Source: Prinia subflava
Taxonomy: Eukaryota > Chordata > Aves > Passeriformes > Cisticolidae
Direction of reading: 5' to 3'
Length of the DNA: 64,000 bases
Assembly (NCBI RefSeq): GCF_021018805.1
Contig: NC_086259.1
Location: 3,534,001-3,598,000, forward strand
The notes beneath the pieces were generated by a model, which searched no databases, had not been told where the DNA came from, and saw nothing but the letters and a program-made list of their open reading frames with translations. Positions 1 through 15,300 of the stretch are shown here, piece by piece. Position numbers and translations under genes: made by a program. Position 1 is the first letter of the stretch, and each line of letters opens with the position of its first letter.

Positions 1-268
1 TATCTGAAAATAAGCTTGACCCTTAACCATACATGGAAGATCTGGCACCCAGGAAATCTTTTGTTGCTGCATGCTTTTATCTGCAAACTATCCCAGGCAC
101 TCTCTTGACAGAAAAACCTAATAAATTCTGAAACATGAGATCTTGTATCATCTCTTAAGGAGATAAAAAGAAATCTTAAAAATGCTGAGAATGCTTGCAT
201 TGGAGGTTGAAGGGGGTCAACCAAGCTTGTAGAAAACCCAGCAATAAAAAATTGTTATGTCTCTGCAG
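1..268 (+). other. Partial intron of RHPN2 upstream of the first visible exon
   Basis: AT-rich sequence ending in a 3' splice site at 268. I found nothing here that reads as the preceding RHPN2 exon, so the start codon and first part of HR1 must lie before the window. Confidence 0.7.
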
Positions 269-397
269 AGCAACCACCAACAACAAAGTACGAGAGCAGG
301 TACTACTGGAACTGAGTTTTGTAAACTCAGACCTGCAGATCTTAAAGGAAGAATTGGAAGGACTTAATATCTCAGTAGAAGTTTACCAAAATGCAGA
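269..397 (+). CDS. RHPN2: RHPN2 coding exon 1 of 13 in window: C-terminal half of HR1
   Basis: The acceptor is ctctgcag and the donor gtaagt. The first base completes a codon begun in an upstream exon outside the window, and the last two bases are carried into the next exon. It encodes [11 protein letters not shown] through VYQNAE, a heptad-like helix of the Rho-binding HR1 coiled coil. Confidence 0.93.
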
Positions 398-3300
398 GTA
401 AGTATAAAGCTAAGTTATTCAATTATTAACAGATGTTCTGTTTACCCTTGAAAACAAAATTGTTTCTAGGTGAGTGTGAATGTTGGACACTAATCATGTG
501 AAGGAACAGAGAGCTGGATAGGAAGGGAACATACTTGATGGTAGATTTGTTGACTAAGGGTTAGTCTGCATATTTGTCCTTCTCTTGGGAAATGTGTGCC
601 ACTAGTCCTTGGATATGAAGTTCCTTTGAAGAGAAGAGTGTGGCAAGGATTGAAAGCTTTTGGGACTGTGCTGCAAACAGTTGGCACTTAGCAGAATTTC
701 CAGAACTGGGATGGCTGATGGGCTCAGTGCATTCTGGAGTGAACAAACTTAGCGATACAGTAATATGTCTTCTCAAAGGTGCTGCATACAACAGTCCTCC
801 CTTTAGCTGGAGAACAGAAACACAATGCTGATTTGATGTTTAGAGCAATCTAGGTAATCTTGAATGTGCCCTTCAGTGACAGAAAAACACAAATTCCTTG
901 GCTAAAGCAGAGGAATTTTTAGTAGATGAAGTTGGATTTTTTTCCAAGATATTTTTCTCCACTTTGAAGAGCACACTAATTTTTAAATTGCAATGGATTC
1001 CTCAAAGATAAAACTTCAAAGTTAAGGAGTATTCATTGCCTGCATACTGAAATGATTTCTGCATCAGTTACACGTCTTGTTGCTTCTAAAATGAAATATT
1101 TACTATTTGATTAACAGCAGCTCAAGGTACAAATTGAAATGCTTCATAATTTTGGGTCCCTCTTAGCACTGCTCTCAGTTAGGTGTTAAACTTCCACATG
1201 GATTACAGGGGATTTCTTAACGTAACAGGATGAAGCACATTTCCAGAGAGGTAACTTCCACTGAATGCTGACTTGATGCAAAATATCTGTGTTGCAGTTT
1301 TCTCAAACACCAACTTGTGCTAAACTTCTTACCCTCTACCCCCATAGCAAACTTTGACAATTACTTGATGCAGAAATATTTTGGGGGTTTTGGTTGGTCT
1401 TTTTCTTTGATATTTGGGGTTCTTGTTCAAGATTTTACTGGTCTTTATAGATGCGTGTGAGCACAGAGAACATTTATGGCTTTGGAAACAAGAGCAGGGC
1501 TCCACAAGCACTATTTCTTTTTCTAGCTAAAGAATATTAAAAATATTTGGATTCTCACTGAAGGATGAGCAGTAGGTCAGGCCCCAAGGCAGCCAGAAGC
1601 CTTCAGGCTGGACAGCAGTATGCTTGTTATTCTCTCCTGATCCTACTTTCCCAATCTGTTTTGAATAATGTTTTCCTTTCTTATGCTTTCCATTCTAAGC
1701 TCTGAATGTTTCATCAGTGAAAATAGTTAATTTCCCTGTAACTGCTCTCCAGCCTTTAACAGCAAGTACCTATTAATAGTTGCTCTCTGACTATTGTGCA
1801 CACAGTTGCCAACATAAGGTTACACCCATGGTTTACACCCATGGTTTACTGGATTAGCCTGTATTGTGTTAAAACAATCTGAAGGTTGGCCCTCCCAGTA
1901 CTGGCACACATTTCAGCTGGATTGAGAAGTGTGATGCTGTTTCTAGTCAGTTCTGGAAATCCAACATCACTTCCCTAACTGTTCTGTACTCTCATGATGA
2001 TGGCTCCATGGGTGTGGCACCTTAGCTGTGGAAAAAGATTGAGTTTCTTTGAATGACCAATGCTGATATCTACAGGGACTGTGGATGGTACTAGAATGGA
2101 TTAAATTAGTCAGTTAGGATTTCTTTTCCATGTGTCTCACTTCCTTTTGAGGAAAAACCCTTGATGTAATCTGCAGTAAAGGTGTTGAGGTTTCTTCTAA
2201 AAGCCTCATCAGAAATCGGATAATTTCCACCATTTGGAATGGTGTTGTGGCTCTGTATCCTGGAAGTTCTTTTCATGCTAACAGAGCCACTTTCTGGATC
2301 ATGAAGGACTCTTCCCTGCTGAAGAAGCTGCATGCCTAGTGCCACCCTCTCAAGATGAAATTTTCATAAGTAAGAAAGCTGGTTTTGCTGACAAGATCAT
2401 AAATGAATGTGGGATTTTGTAGTTGGTAATGGAATGCTCTAAACAATGATTAGATAGTCAAAAAGTTGTTCTCAGGAAAAATGAAAATATTAGATGAACT
2501 TTATAATTGCTTGATAGTGATCTGTTAAAGCTACACAACAAACTATGTATCTGGAAGTTTTAAGTCAGTTCTCATCCTTATTGCCCTTTGATGTTCTAGG
2601 GTTGACTTGTCTAGAGGTTAACACCTAGCATTGTCTAGAAACTAAGTAGTTCTTGGACTTCTACTGCTAGACTTTTCACTGTGAAAGCTGGGATAGTTTG
2701 GCCCTGCTTCTCCCTGTGTTATGCACATAATTACTACATAGAAACCATTGGTAGCATCTAAAATACTGATTATTACTACTGATACTTACCATGGCTCTTA
2801 TTGTGGTCTAGCAGCTCTGGAGTTAAATTGCAGTAAGGCAGCCTTTGAGAGTCTCCTTTTCTTTGCCTGAAGGAAAATAGGCTTAAATGAAAAAAAAAGT
2901 GCAAGCAAGTAGATTTCTTCACTCTCTCCTTCAGAAGTACAGGCCTTTAGGCAGATTTTCTTGTGCAGGAAGGAACTGTATATTTTTCTTTAACCCATCA
3001 GTGTATGAATTTCCTGTCATCAAATCAAATAAAAGTAATTATAACAGAAGCAGAAAAAAATCTGAATCTTTTTGCTTTTTTTCCATAGAGAGACTTTCAG
3101 TATTCCCTTGGTACCTCTTGGCCTAAAGGAAACCAAAGATGTAGACTTTACACTCCCCCTCAAGGTAAATTTTACATATACATTTCAGAATGAGTAGTTA
3201 ACAGAAATAACTTCCATTTCAGATTTGTTTACAGAAACAGAAGTAATTTAGGTACAAATTATTTTTTGTTTTGCCCTAAAATTAAGATCATGATGTGTTA

Positions 3301-6300
3301 AAAATTAACTACCAATTATTTGGGTCATTGCTCCTATATAATTAGGACAAGAAGTCCAAAAATGTTGTAAGAAATTCCACTTTGAAGACACAGTTAAACC
3401 AAAGAATAAAAATTCTTTCCATGGTTTTGTTTCTAATAGGAGTATTGATTACTGATGTAAGTATGAAACGAAGTAGTAATTAAGGTTTTACTCTGCATAA
3501 TGTAGTGATACACCAGCTCACACCAACCAAGATAGCTCAGCTGGGAAGCAGTGTTGCAGCATTAATGTTTGTTAATTAATATACTTTGCTGGCTACTTGA
3601 GCCATCTTCTGTATTTTGTGAACCTCTGTGTATTATGCAATATAGATTTTTATCTCATGGTAAACCCTCTTGTATCACTGTAACATTTGTCTCTATTTTT
3701 ACTTTTGTGGGTTAAATTTCATGGTCAGATCATGGTACCACTTCCTGTCATCATTGCAGCTTTGTTATTTTAAGTGGAATTGCCCTAGTATAGCTCACAA
3801 GAAGTTGGCAGTCTCTTTCTGTTAACATTTTATGGTCACTTGATCTCCTGTCATTTTAGATAACAGGGTTTGTTTGTCCCTTTCAAAACCACTAAGTGTT
3901 GTTGTTTTAAAACCAGTTGGAGCTAATGTAGCAGATGTTTGGTTCCCTTACATCACAGTGAAATCTGTCTAAGATATAAATCATAGTTCCACTGTCTTAT
4001 TGTAGTCTCATTGCTATTTTATATTGTGCTGTTGACTGAAAGGGAGTAGGCACCATTCAAATCACAACTGAATCAATTTCATACTGTTTCTAACTGCAGG
4101 AAAAAAGTTTAGGATCATTTCAGATGTTCCAATTTTTTATCTTTTTCCTTTTTTTAGGACTTTATTCAGGAACATTATAGTCAAGACAGTTCAGAGTATG
4201 AAGATGAAATAGCAGATCTCATGGACCTGAGACAAGTAAGTTCAAGTATGGTATACTATGAGGTCTTTCAATACTACAGGTGTATAGTATTTACATTTGT
4301 AAATGTTTGTATGGAATCAAAACACAACATTTTTGCTTAGATCTTACTGACTTCATTTCTGAGATGTGGTACATGAATCTCTATTGTCCAAGAGCTGTAC
4401 AATCCGAGTAAAGAAAAAGTGAAGAAACGGGTGAAGTTATCCAAAATAATTGAGCTATTGATGTAACTTTGTAAATTTTGTTTATCCAAGTCTTGCCTAT
4501 TGTCTTGTCTATTTTTTATTTTTAAGTATTTTAAATTTAGCAGAAAGAATGTTCAAGTGGATTAATCTAGCAAATTACTGTGGTAGAATGGTGGGTATTT
4601 CTAACTATTGTTTATTTCCTGTACTGTGCTAGAAACATAAAATACCTACAGTCTTTATTTAATTAACTTTGAGACTTTCCAAACAGATTCTGTTTGCTTT
4701 TTTAAAGGTTATGTGCTACTTATGTGCAGCTGAAAAACTTCTGGCATGAATCCATATGGCTTTAAGCTTACTGTTCTCAGATTCCACACATTTCTATGAT
4801 ATGCAGAAGCCCAAAGGAAGCAGAGCTTTATCTTTGGGGTTTCAGTATTCATCCTGTAACTCAACAGAATGCACTTAATTTTAATCTATTGTCTTTAAGG
4901 CCTGCCGCACTCCCAGCCGAGATGAAGCTGGCATTGAGATGTTGATAAGCTATTTCCTGCAACTTGGTTATGTAGAAAACAGATTTTTCCCACCCACCAG
5001 GCACATTGGAGTTTTGTTTACATGGTAAGTGTGTAGTTCATGTTTCTCTTTAGTCCTTTCCCACCCCCCAGAACACTGGTTGATCATTAGCTGTGTTTTA
5101 ATCTGGAGTATGTCAGTGTCTGTCTCCTCTTGAATCCCTGCAGTGTGTGTGTTGTCCATTTTGTTTTTTGTAGTTAAGAGTAAACCTGAATACAATACAC
5201 TCTTTTTTATATGCTGAGAGTGAAACCATTGGCTGGATTATGATTTGGGCTACAGGTTAGCACAAGGCAGAAAGAGAGAAAATAATCTTCATTTTGGACA
5301 GCTACAGATGTTTCCAAGTTCTGAACCTAGGTGTACAAAATGAGGACAAGCAACAGGGTCAGACCTTAATTCCCCTCCTTCAATTTATTAAGAAGACCAC
5401 TTGGGCCAGAAGAGGGAAAGAAGCAACTCTTAACTTTTTATAAGGGAGTATTTACTACATTTGAGAGCAAAATTTGACTCTGAATTCAAAATTTTTGTGA
5501 TGAAAAAAGATGACTACCATGTAGCCAAGAGGAACTGGTAAATTCCTGGTCAGAACTGCAAATAGAAACTTCAGACACCAGCAGCAGAGGATCTGACTGT
5601 GCCAATGGTTGATCTTTGGCAACATCTGAGAGAGTGTAGCAGCACATAGGGATACTTCCCCAGTATGTCCTCACCTCTGTGATGTTTTATGGGCACTTCT
5701 GAGTTAAATGTAATGACCTTAGGGAGGCACTATTGTAAAACCTGCTGAAAACTGTCTCAAGTAAAGCTGCTCCCTGGCTTGGGTTCATTATGTGGATTGT
5801 CCTTGCAGAACGTAATGGTGTTTCTGTTCACCTTCATTTTCACTAGCAGAACAGTTAAGAATTCCACTAGTCATTCAGAAAAACAGAATGAAAGTACTTG
5901 TTTTTTTAATGGACTCTGCTAATTATAACACTTCTAATATCTGTTTCCCAAGGTATGACTCCTTCACAGGTGTCCCAGTGTGTCAGCAAAATCTGTTGCT
6001 TGAAAAAGCCAGTGTTGTATTCAACATTGGAGCTCTCTACACACAGATTGGAACAAGATGCAACCGTCAGACCCAGGCCGGACTTGAAAATGCTGTTGAT
6101 GCTTTTCAGAAAGCTGCAGGTACACATCTTAAAATACTGGAAAGGTCTTCATGCAAATGTCCCCAGTCTCATTCTGATGTTATACAGATTTCTGCATTTT
6201 CTACTGGCCTGATTACACAAAAAAGGAGGAATAGGGACATTCAAGAAGCCTAGTGAAGAGCTCAGATTAAGCTTTTATTCAAAACCTGGAACTGTAGTCT

Positions 6301-9300
6301 GAACATGCAGATAAGACAGTGAATACTGTGGTTAATGATTATTGAACTGCAGTTCAAAGGTCAGAGTTATAGCATGAGCATTAACTGCTTCAGTCCTTGT
6401 TTCACTGCATAACTGCTTTTACCTCAGTGACAGCACATTGTGTCAGATCTGTACAAGAGACAATGACAGGTTTGATAAAAACCCTGTAAGCCTAGTTTTC
6501 CATAGGAGGGTCTTAAAATTAATCTTGCTTTTTCTTCTGGTGAAAGTTGCAATTCATTGGAAGTTGACTACCTGTTTTCTGTAGATTCCAAAGGCAAACA
6601 AGTTCAAAATAATCAATCTCTGTCCCAAACAAGGAGAAATAGAAATTCTATTAAAGGGAATCAATCCTGTCCCTTGAACTAACATGTTACAAAGTCTTTT
6701 GTTTTCATTTGGGACTTTAAAATAGATTTTCTAATTTGTTTTTTAAGTATCATCTGTACTACACATACTATTTAAAGATGTCCTTTGTAATTAATATGTA
6801 CTGTGAGATTTATTTCTGCACTAACATATGTGACTATTGGTTTGCACTGTATGGGAGATTTATCAGCTTAAAAGCCGTGGAGCACAGAGTTGAATTTTCA
6901 TAAATCCCCTCCTTTGAATACACAGCTATCAAAAAAAAAAAAAAGAGTAGTATTTCTTCATGTGTATTTAAAATAAATAAATAAATTCTTTTTCAACCTT
7001 TGTGTTTTGTCCAAAAGAAATTTCAATAATTGTGAAATTTCTCCATTGTACTGCTGCTTCTTCCATTTTGCAAATTAAAAAAAATCACTGCTTTTCACTT
7101 CACCATGTTTGCAGAACAGAATTAACAGAACAAAACTGGAAAGGTGTTGTTTGCTGCCACAGTTACCTTTGCAGGGCCCCAAAGCAACACGCTCAGGAGG
7201 CATTTCATTGTACCTGTGCATGGTGCATAACACTTCTTTATGTTGGCAGAGCTGGGTCTAGATTCTGTTAACTGTTTCCCAGTGCTGAATGGAAGAGGAT
7301 GCTCAGAATTTCTTCTCAACTCAAGCAGAAATATGTTGAGAACAAAAAATGTCATGTTTTTTTCCTCCTGTACTTCCAGTTCCTTTCAGTAGGGCACTCC
7401 ATCAGTACTTGGGATATGCCTGGTAAATTTGGGATTAATTTTTTTAATACAAAAAGGTAGAGATGGCTATGTTTCAAATTTTTTTAATGGCACATTCAAA
7501 ATTCAGATATGAGTGTAACATGGAAAATCAAAAATCCCAGACACTGTTTAGGAGGAAAATACTGCACAACATGGCCTGAACTGAGTGTAGTGGCAAGAAG
7601 TAAGATTACAGAAACTGGAATACTTCAAAGGCAGAGATCTTACTGTTGCAATTCTGCAGGACTGTCAGCATCAGCAGGCTGGGTGAACTCACTAAACCAG
7701 TCGGATGACGTGCCTGCTGAAGGTTAGCTCCCAGCCATGAAACTGTTACTCAGTATTGCACTACAGGCAGTGTTTGTTTGAAATCTGATATATGATACAA
7801 ATTACTAATACTTTGGTGGAACCAAATGCTAGAGAAGAATCTTATTTTTGTGCTATTAAATATATTTATATATATATATAAATAAAATTTCTGATTTACG
7901 GGCATGAAATGGAGCTTTCATTGGGATACACAATGCACTTAGCAGCATCTGAAAAGAAGATTAATAGTTAAATAAGTTTGTGTTGTGTCTTTTCCATCTA
8001 TCCAGAGATTCTACTACTGCCATCTCCTTATAGCTGTGCATTTTTCTCTTTTTTGTCCCCTGTATAAGCCACTCCCACATTTAAGTACATTCAGTTCAGC
8101 AAAGTCTTATGGTCAATCACAATTACAAACAAATCTGAAGGCAGTGCCCTTGCAGTTTCTGTTGCCCCTCTGAGGTGTCATTTTGACAGCTGTACTTGGG
8201 GATGGTTGATGGCAATGCAAAGCAAAACCTGTAGGTCAGTCTAGCTTCTAATGCACCAACAATCCCTTCAGATTGCTGTAGTGCAATATCCTTTAAATCC
8301 TAATTCTTATGGTACATACTAGAATTAAGTTCACTTGTTTATCTTTGTAACGCTGACCAAACCATTTTGTAATTGCAGGAGTTCTAAGCTATTTAAAGGA
8401 GACCTTTACTCACACACCCAGTTATGATATGAGCCCAGCCATGCTGAATGTACTGGTGAAAATGATGCTTGCACAAGCTCGGGAGTGTGTGTTTGAGCAG
8501 ATCGGTCTTTCTGGAATACGCAACGAGTTTTTCACACTAGTCAAAATGACACAGGAAGTTGCCAAGGTAAAATATGGGACTTTAAATCTAGCTTTTGAAG
8601 TAACTGTTTACAGTGCTGTGTTACTACCTGCAGCTTTTAGTAATATTAACTGAATTTATTAAACTTAAATGTTAGCAACCATTACTGGAAACCAAAAATA
8701 ACATGGGGCAGCTCACAAACTAGAGTGAGAAGCACAGCCTTTCAGAAGATCAAAATGTGAACAGATGAAATTTAAATATTTACAGTTGTTACAATTTATT
8801 TAATTCATAATTCATGGAGATTAACAGAAATAGGCAGTGAGGTTGCTGAAGGTTTTTTCAAGCTATTTGTGTTGGTCTTTCAAACACTACAGATTTCATC
8901 CTGAGAACTACATATAAAAGTCCATGGGTTGTTTGTGTGGTTTCCTGTTAACTGTTGAACACAATCTGTCTTGCTTCCAAGCTGCTGAAGGGTATGCAAA
9001 CTTAAAAAGCTTAATCCAGAAGAATAGCTAAATTGTAACTGAGGCAAGGACCTTGACAAACAGTGTCAAATTGGTACCTGCAGAGCTGTCTTGGGACTTG
9101 CCAGGAAGTAGTGAGCTAGGCTTGCCCCAGTGTTAATACTGGATTGAGGTATGTACCACAAAATAAGTATGCCATGAAGATATTCCTATGCTTTCTCAGT
9201 TATTTCAGAGCAGCAGGTCCATAAGTGGTTCCATACTAGAGAAAAACAGGAAAAGCCTTTCATACCACCCCTGTAAAGCCACCATGACACATCCGTAGGA

Positions 9301-12300
9301 TTGATCAGCTGCAGGGGGAAGATTTTTTTATCCTGTCAGTTGGAGTAGTTCGATCCATTAAAGCAGCATTCACTGCTTGAAAAACTATTTTATTTCCTCT
9401 ACATAAAGGATAATGTTCCAGTTTTAACTAGACCACACAAACTTAAGGCTATGTATGACTCCTCAGTTTCAAAGTGTAGCACAAACCTACTGTTTGAATA
9501 TGCTTCACTCTTTTTTTTCAACTGAATTAATGAAATACATTTGTAAATTAGGACCTGTTTGTTATATGGTGTTTTTATTTAACTATGAAGCCATACAGAT
9601 TGACTGACTTAGTCCATCTGTTCTTGTACAAAATTGATTTACCTTTCTGGTGAGGGAAAAATCAGAGAAGACATTGCAAATTTTTTTCCAAACTTAATTG
9701 CAACCCATCCTAACCATATTTTTCCCTCCTTTGGTGTGATTGTACATGAAATTATCTTAAGCCTGAATATGATATCTCTTATTTGAGTTCCTAATACCTC
9801 ATATTAAGTTCTCATACTTTAATTATTTGCTTTATTTTAGGTGGGAGAGGTTTACGTACTGGTTAACACTGCAATGAATCAGGAACCAGTGAAAGAGAAT
9901 ATTCCCTATTCCTGGTCCAAGCTGGCACAAATAAAGTCAGACCATTACAAAGCTCTGGCACACTACTTCACTGCCACCATTCTGTGCGACCATGAATGTA
10001 AGAATCATACTTCTTTATATGTTTGTACAAATAAAAATAATAAACACACCAACAGTTGTAATTTGGTCTGTGAATAAGTCTTGGAGCCAAGAACTTTGGT
10101 GCTTCATTATATGTTAAATTGTGGTAATTTCCCCCACTCAAATATGAGGCCATGCTCTTTTTGTCTTTTGAGAAAAATGTGAAAATTCAGTAAACTACCT
10201 TTTAAAGAAACAAAAGTTATTTATCCATTATATACTACTAAATAGTTCAGATTTTATCAATAGTTTTGGCATGTAAGTATTACTGGCATATTGTAAATAC
10301 AACTAATACTTAAATGCCAAAACATATTGATAAATGCAAATTATTACTATTGACAATAGTAGGTATTACTTGCATATTTCAAAACTTGAAATTTTTGACC
10401 ATGAGATTTCCTAGTTCTGAGCATTTATATTAAAGTAGAAGGTTTTCACCTTCTCACACTCTGTCAAGTAAACAGGAGATTGTGTTTATAAATATTACCA
10501 TTGTTTTCACATTCTTCTCCAAGGAGAGGAGAGGTTGTGTGACAGTCCTTTTGACCAATGTGGTTGAGAGGTGGGGATTCCACTCTCCAATCCATGGTCA
10601 CCTTTCAAATAGTATTTAAGAGTATGTAATAAACAAAGGTCAAACTGGCTCTACCCTGCTTTTCTCTCACAACTTCCAAGTCTGTGTGTGGTCATTTGAG
10701 CGTGGCTAACAGGGACAGAAATTCTTATTTATATACAAGTATTTTACTGCATTGGGAGAGAATGTAGTAATAACTACACAATAGTACACCTGAAGGAATA
10801 GGGGACCAAGAGCTGTGTATGGTTAATGTTTTTTTCATCCACTCTTACAGTGCAGCCTGGTGATGATGAAGATCAGCAGGAGAAAGCCTTGTCCCAGCTG
10901 TATGACCGTGTGCCTGAAGGGCTGATGGTTCTTGCTGTTTTAAAGGACAAAGTTCAGAGAAAACAATTAGGTAACTGCCAGTTTCACACAGCTACCAGCT
11001 GCAATTTGAAAATGACCTTGTGTTTGTTGTCTGTGGATGACAGCCGGTGATTTTGAATGTTTTCAGGGAAAGCACATTTACGCCAAGCCATTGTTTACCA
11101 CGAGGAAGCTCTGAGGGTCTGTGGGCTGTGCAAAAAGCTGAGGAACATTGAGGTTCTCCAGGAGGTTCTGACAGCTGCACATAAGCGTTCACTTCTCAAA
11201 TATGCTCAGCAAGAGACAGAAGATGACTTTCTGAGTCTGATTCAGGCTCCGGATATTCTCCGTAAGTGTTCACAGCCAGAAACAAAGGATACCTAACCAT
11301 ATACAAATATCCTTTCATGGGCATAGGCCTTGAATTGTATATAGGAATACAAATGTAATATGCTTCCATACATAAATAATGTATAAGTATATACTGTACC
11401 TTTGTAGAGTTCAGATTCCTTACATGTTCCCTCAGTCACAGATTAATATGTTTTGATCACTAAATTTTGTTAGAACTGTTTTACAGTATTCCTGTCTCTA
11501 GCAACACTGTTTTTTGGAGTAGATAACAATGGTGGTTAGTTAGAATCCAGCTTTTTTTGCTGACTGTCTTGTGAGCTAGAAAAAATAGGGAAACGTGAGA
11601 AGTTAAAATTATATGGGAGAAAAACTATAATAACCATTTCTTGAGCCCAACTCTTGTACTAGACTGGGTTATTAACTCAATTTGACTGCTATTTTTCTTT
11701 CTACCTTAGTCCAGCTCATACAACTTTTTCCTTTTTGGATGCAGTAGGAAACTATGAGTGCAGGTTTTAAAAACTTCTCAAAGAAAAATAAATCAAGGAT
11801 GTGAATAGCATAATTTTGTTCAGATTTTTTTTTAAGTTTTCCATATTGATACTGTGAGCTCTGAAGATATTTTTAAGGCAGTTCTGATATTTAACAAAAT
11901 TTCACAAAAATTAATTTTTCCACTGCCCAGTAAGAATTTAGGATAAATTCCTATCTAGTTTGCAGTGCAAGAAAAACAAATTTTGATGTCTTTTTACTAA
12001 TACTTAAAAAGTAAATTAATTTTGTTTTCTTTTTATTTTAGCTAAAACAGAACATAAAATAGAAACGATTGCTCCTCAGTTTTCCAAGGTGAAGGTTAAA
12101 GACTTCTTTCACAAGCTGGTATGTAACATAGTAGTGCTGCCCAACCCCTGCCATTTTGACAGCAACTATAAATTCACTCTAACGTGAGGGAAGGGACACA
12201 AATATTTTAGCCTGAAAAAGTGCTCCTGTAGTAATTGAGTTTTGTTCAGAAGCTGTTGGAGAAATCACTCCTAGCTGTAGAGCTGTAAGTCAACTTGAGA

Positions 12301-15300
12301 AAAGCAAAGAATAAAAGTGCCATTTCTATATGGCTTGCACAACATTCAGTCTTGAAAACCTTCATAAAAGTCCCATGAAGTCTCAACAGATAATTGTACA
12401 CAACTTAAAGGGTGGGAGAAATACGTAGAATGTGGAGACAGGCATGCAGAGCATGTGCCTTGCATGTGACACAGCCAGTCTTTCAGGTGGCTCTGTGTGT
12501 GTCAGTGAGCAAAAGGAACTGGGAGTTATGGTTAGGATCAGAATATGCAGTGTTTCATGAATCAGTTTCTCTCCTCTGAAACGGAGTAATACAGGACCTT
12601 ACAGCCTATGCAGCCAAAAGCTTCTGCACACCTTAACAGAGATCCTGGAACAACTGGGCAGCTGCCTTTATCCCACTCTGTTTGAAGTATTGACTGAAGA
12701 GTCATGGAGTGGGACTTTGCATTTCCAGGGAATTAGCTGGAAGCTAACCTGAGTAAAATCTACAACAGATGAGCTTAAAGCATTATAACTTCCAAAACCA
12801 GAAATGCTTTGTTTCAAGTGACAGTAAGCCATAACATGCCTGCTGTTGTGTTACCTCCAGGGCCCACTGGCAGTGTTCTCAGCCAAGCAGAGATGGACAG
12901 CTCCACGCACCATTTGCCTTCACCATGAAGCAGGAGAGCTTGGATTCAGTCTAAAAGGAGGTGCTCCAGTACAGGTTTATTGTCTGGATCCAGCTTGTTC
13001 TGCAGCAGTAAGTATATTGGTGTATATTGAATTCTGTATGTTACTATGGTCAATTCACATAATCTGAAGGCATTTCAAGTGCTATATATGCTGGAGATTG
13101 TTACAGTACCTATACCCCCAACATCACCTGAAACTAGAGTTGATTTCTTTCTCTGTTCACTCTTAATAGTTAAAAAGTTACAAATAATAAAAGCAAATGT
13201 TACTTCCTGTCTTATTCAGGAAGTTAGAAGGGATAAACGCTTTCAAAAGTAGCAATAAGGATCAGGAAGGGAATGCAAGGTGTAGTTCTGCCTAAGGGAA
13301 GAGGGACCAGAATGTTTTATTGGCTTGTAATGTTGTTCTTTCAGGGAAAATCCAAAGGGATAAAGCAGCATGCAGAGATAAGCAGTTTACTTATAGAAAA
13401 GGCAGAAGTAACCACAGAAGTACAAATAAAAATAATGGAGAACAAGATTTAAACACTGCAGAAAATATCTTCTGGGGAATGATAGTGTAGCAAAACCCAG
13501 GGTTCATTTATTTAAAGAGAAAAGTAAAACCAGCCAAAATTTGAGTATAGCAGAATCTCATCAATTACCTCAAGAGGTATTTTGTGTACTTGAGAAAGTT
13601 GCACATGTGTGGCTAGAGGATGGGTTTGTAGCATCTTACGAGTGCAATGCTTTTGGGGCAGATACTTTATGGTGACAAAAACATTTTACATGTCTTTAAA
13701 ATTCCAGATAATAACCTGTGCCAAATTTTTTGACAGGCAGCAGGCCTAAAAGAAGGTGACTACATTGTTTCAGTTGGTGGCATGGATTGCAAGTGGCTTG
13801 GTGTGAATGAGGTGCTGGAAAAATTGAAAAGTGTGGGAAAGCAGTCCCTGGAGCTTGAGGTTATCAGTTGCCAGGATACAGCGGCATCTCTGGTATGGAA
13901 TGAGACAATATCTTCTGCAGATTTGACATGCTACAGTTTTTTCACTTGCCTGCCTTCAGTTCCTGATTGTTTACTTCCATGTAGTCAGATATTCCACTCA
14001 ACCTGTGAATATATAAAGCCTTCAGATGTGTGTTCAGTTTTAAACCATTAAACCACTGTGACCTAGCAAGCTAAAGTAGTCTAGCATGCATGTCTGCATG
14101 AGAATGGTTGGGTGGTGGGCTTTTTTTGTAGTGGAGCTACTTAGATTAATTGCATGAAAAATTTCAAGACCTATTTCATTTCCTTTACTTGTCCCAGAGG
14201 GTGAATGCATCACCCTTTTCATCACTGGAAAAACCACAATGAAACAATAATGGAATGAAATAGAACATCCAAGACCACATATTTATTTTCTATGCACTGT
14301 TATCTAAATGATCTGTGACTTTTGTATTAGATCATGGATTATTGTATGTATTTTTTTATTTTGGTGAACTTTTAACTGTCTAGTCAGTTACTAAGCTACT
14401 GTAGAAGCTTTAGACTAATTGAAAGTCATCACATGATTAAAAAATATTAAGCTCTAAATAACTTACTAGTTGTGTGAAAGAACCTGTAGCTTAGCTAAAT
14501 CCACTGCTCCGTGCTTTTAACATTCCCTGGCAAGCTTAGACACTCAAGTAGTGTTGCCTGAGGAGCTATTAAGGTGCCTCTGCTGCTGTTAGGTTTTCTT
14601 GTTTTATTAAAATTGGTTTTCCTTATTGAAAATAAGGAATTAGACATCTGCTATTCCAAGTTGCAACTGGAAAGAAAAAAATATAATCAAATTGCTTCAA
14701 GGCAAAGCTACAAGAAGCCAGAGAAGGCTGTGCCTTTCAGGTATCCAAGAGGATGTCACACAGGAGTTTTTATAGTTGTGATCAACACAGAACCTGTCCA
14801 AAGACAGCAAAAGGACCCCCCTTCACATCTATAAGATGTGAACTTGTATGTAGCAAGAACTACATCCTTGAGATTTGTAGGGAGGTTAGTGTGTATATTA
14901 AATAGTTATGTAGAAGCCAGCGAATGTTTAACAACCTAAGAAAAGACTGACAAGTTCCTTTCTGCTTACAGAGCATACCCTTGATTCTACATGTGCAAAA
15001 TGCAGAATCAGAGCACTCTGAAGGGCCTTGTGCCCAGTAATGTAATTAGCACAGAAAACTTGCTGCAGTCTGCCCTGGAAAACCCTGGGCACAGTAACCT
15101 TTTGTTATTGTCAAAATTTTGACCCATTTTGGATGACTGATTCTTACAATGCTTCTCTTTTTCCTACAGCATAGCAAGAGTGCAACTTACTCTATGGGAA
15201 TGCAGAAGACATACTCCTTGATCTGTTTGGCCATGGATGAGGACAAAATTGATCAGACCAAGAAAGCCCCACTAAAACTCCCTTTTCTAAGCTGGGGAAC

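Larger units (their letters stand above)
3165..15169 (+). other. Remaining RHPN2 introns (ten)
   Basis: The introns at 3165-4157, 4236-4899, 5025-5952, 8567-9840, 9998-10850, 10971-11066, 11262-12041, 12119-12860, 13008-13736 and 13893-15169 are GT-AG and AT-rich. Apart from the hairpin at 10253-10334 I see no repeat or gene in them. The 96-nt intron at 10971-11066 is unusually short. Confidence 0.6.

Noticed and set aside
2106..2345. 79-codon minus-strand open frame in an RHPN2 intron
   Set aside because: The protein looks less biased than most chance frames, but I recognise no family and see no second exon or promoter.
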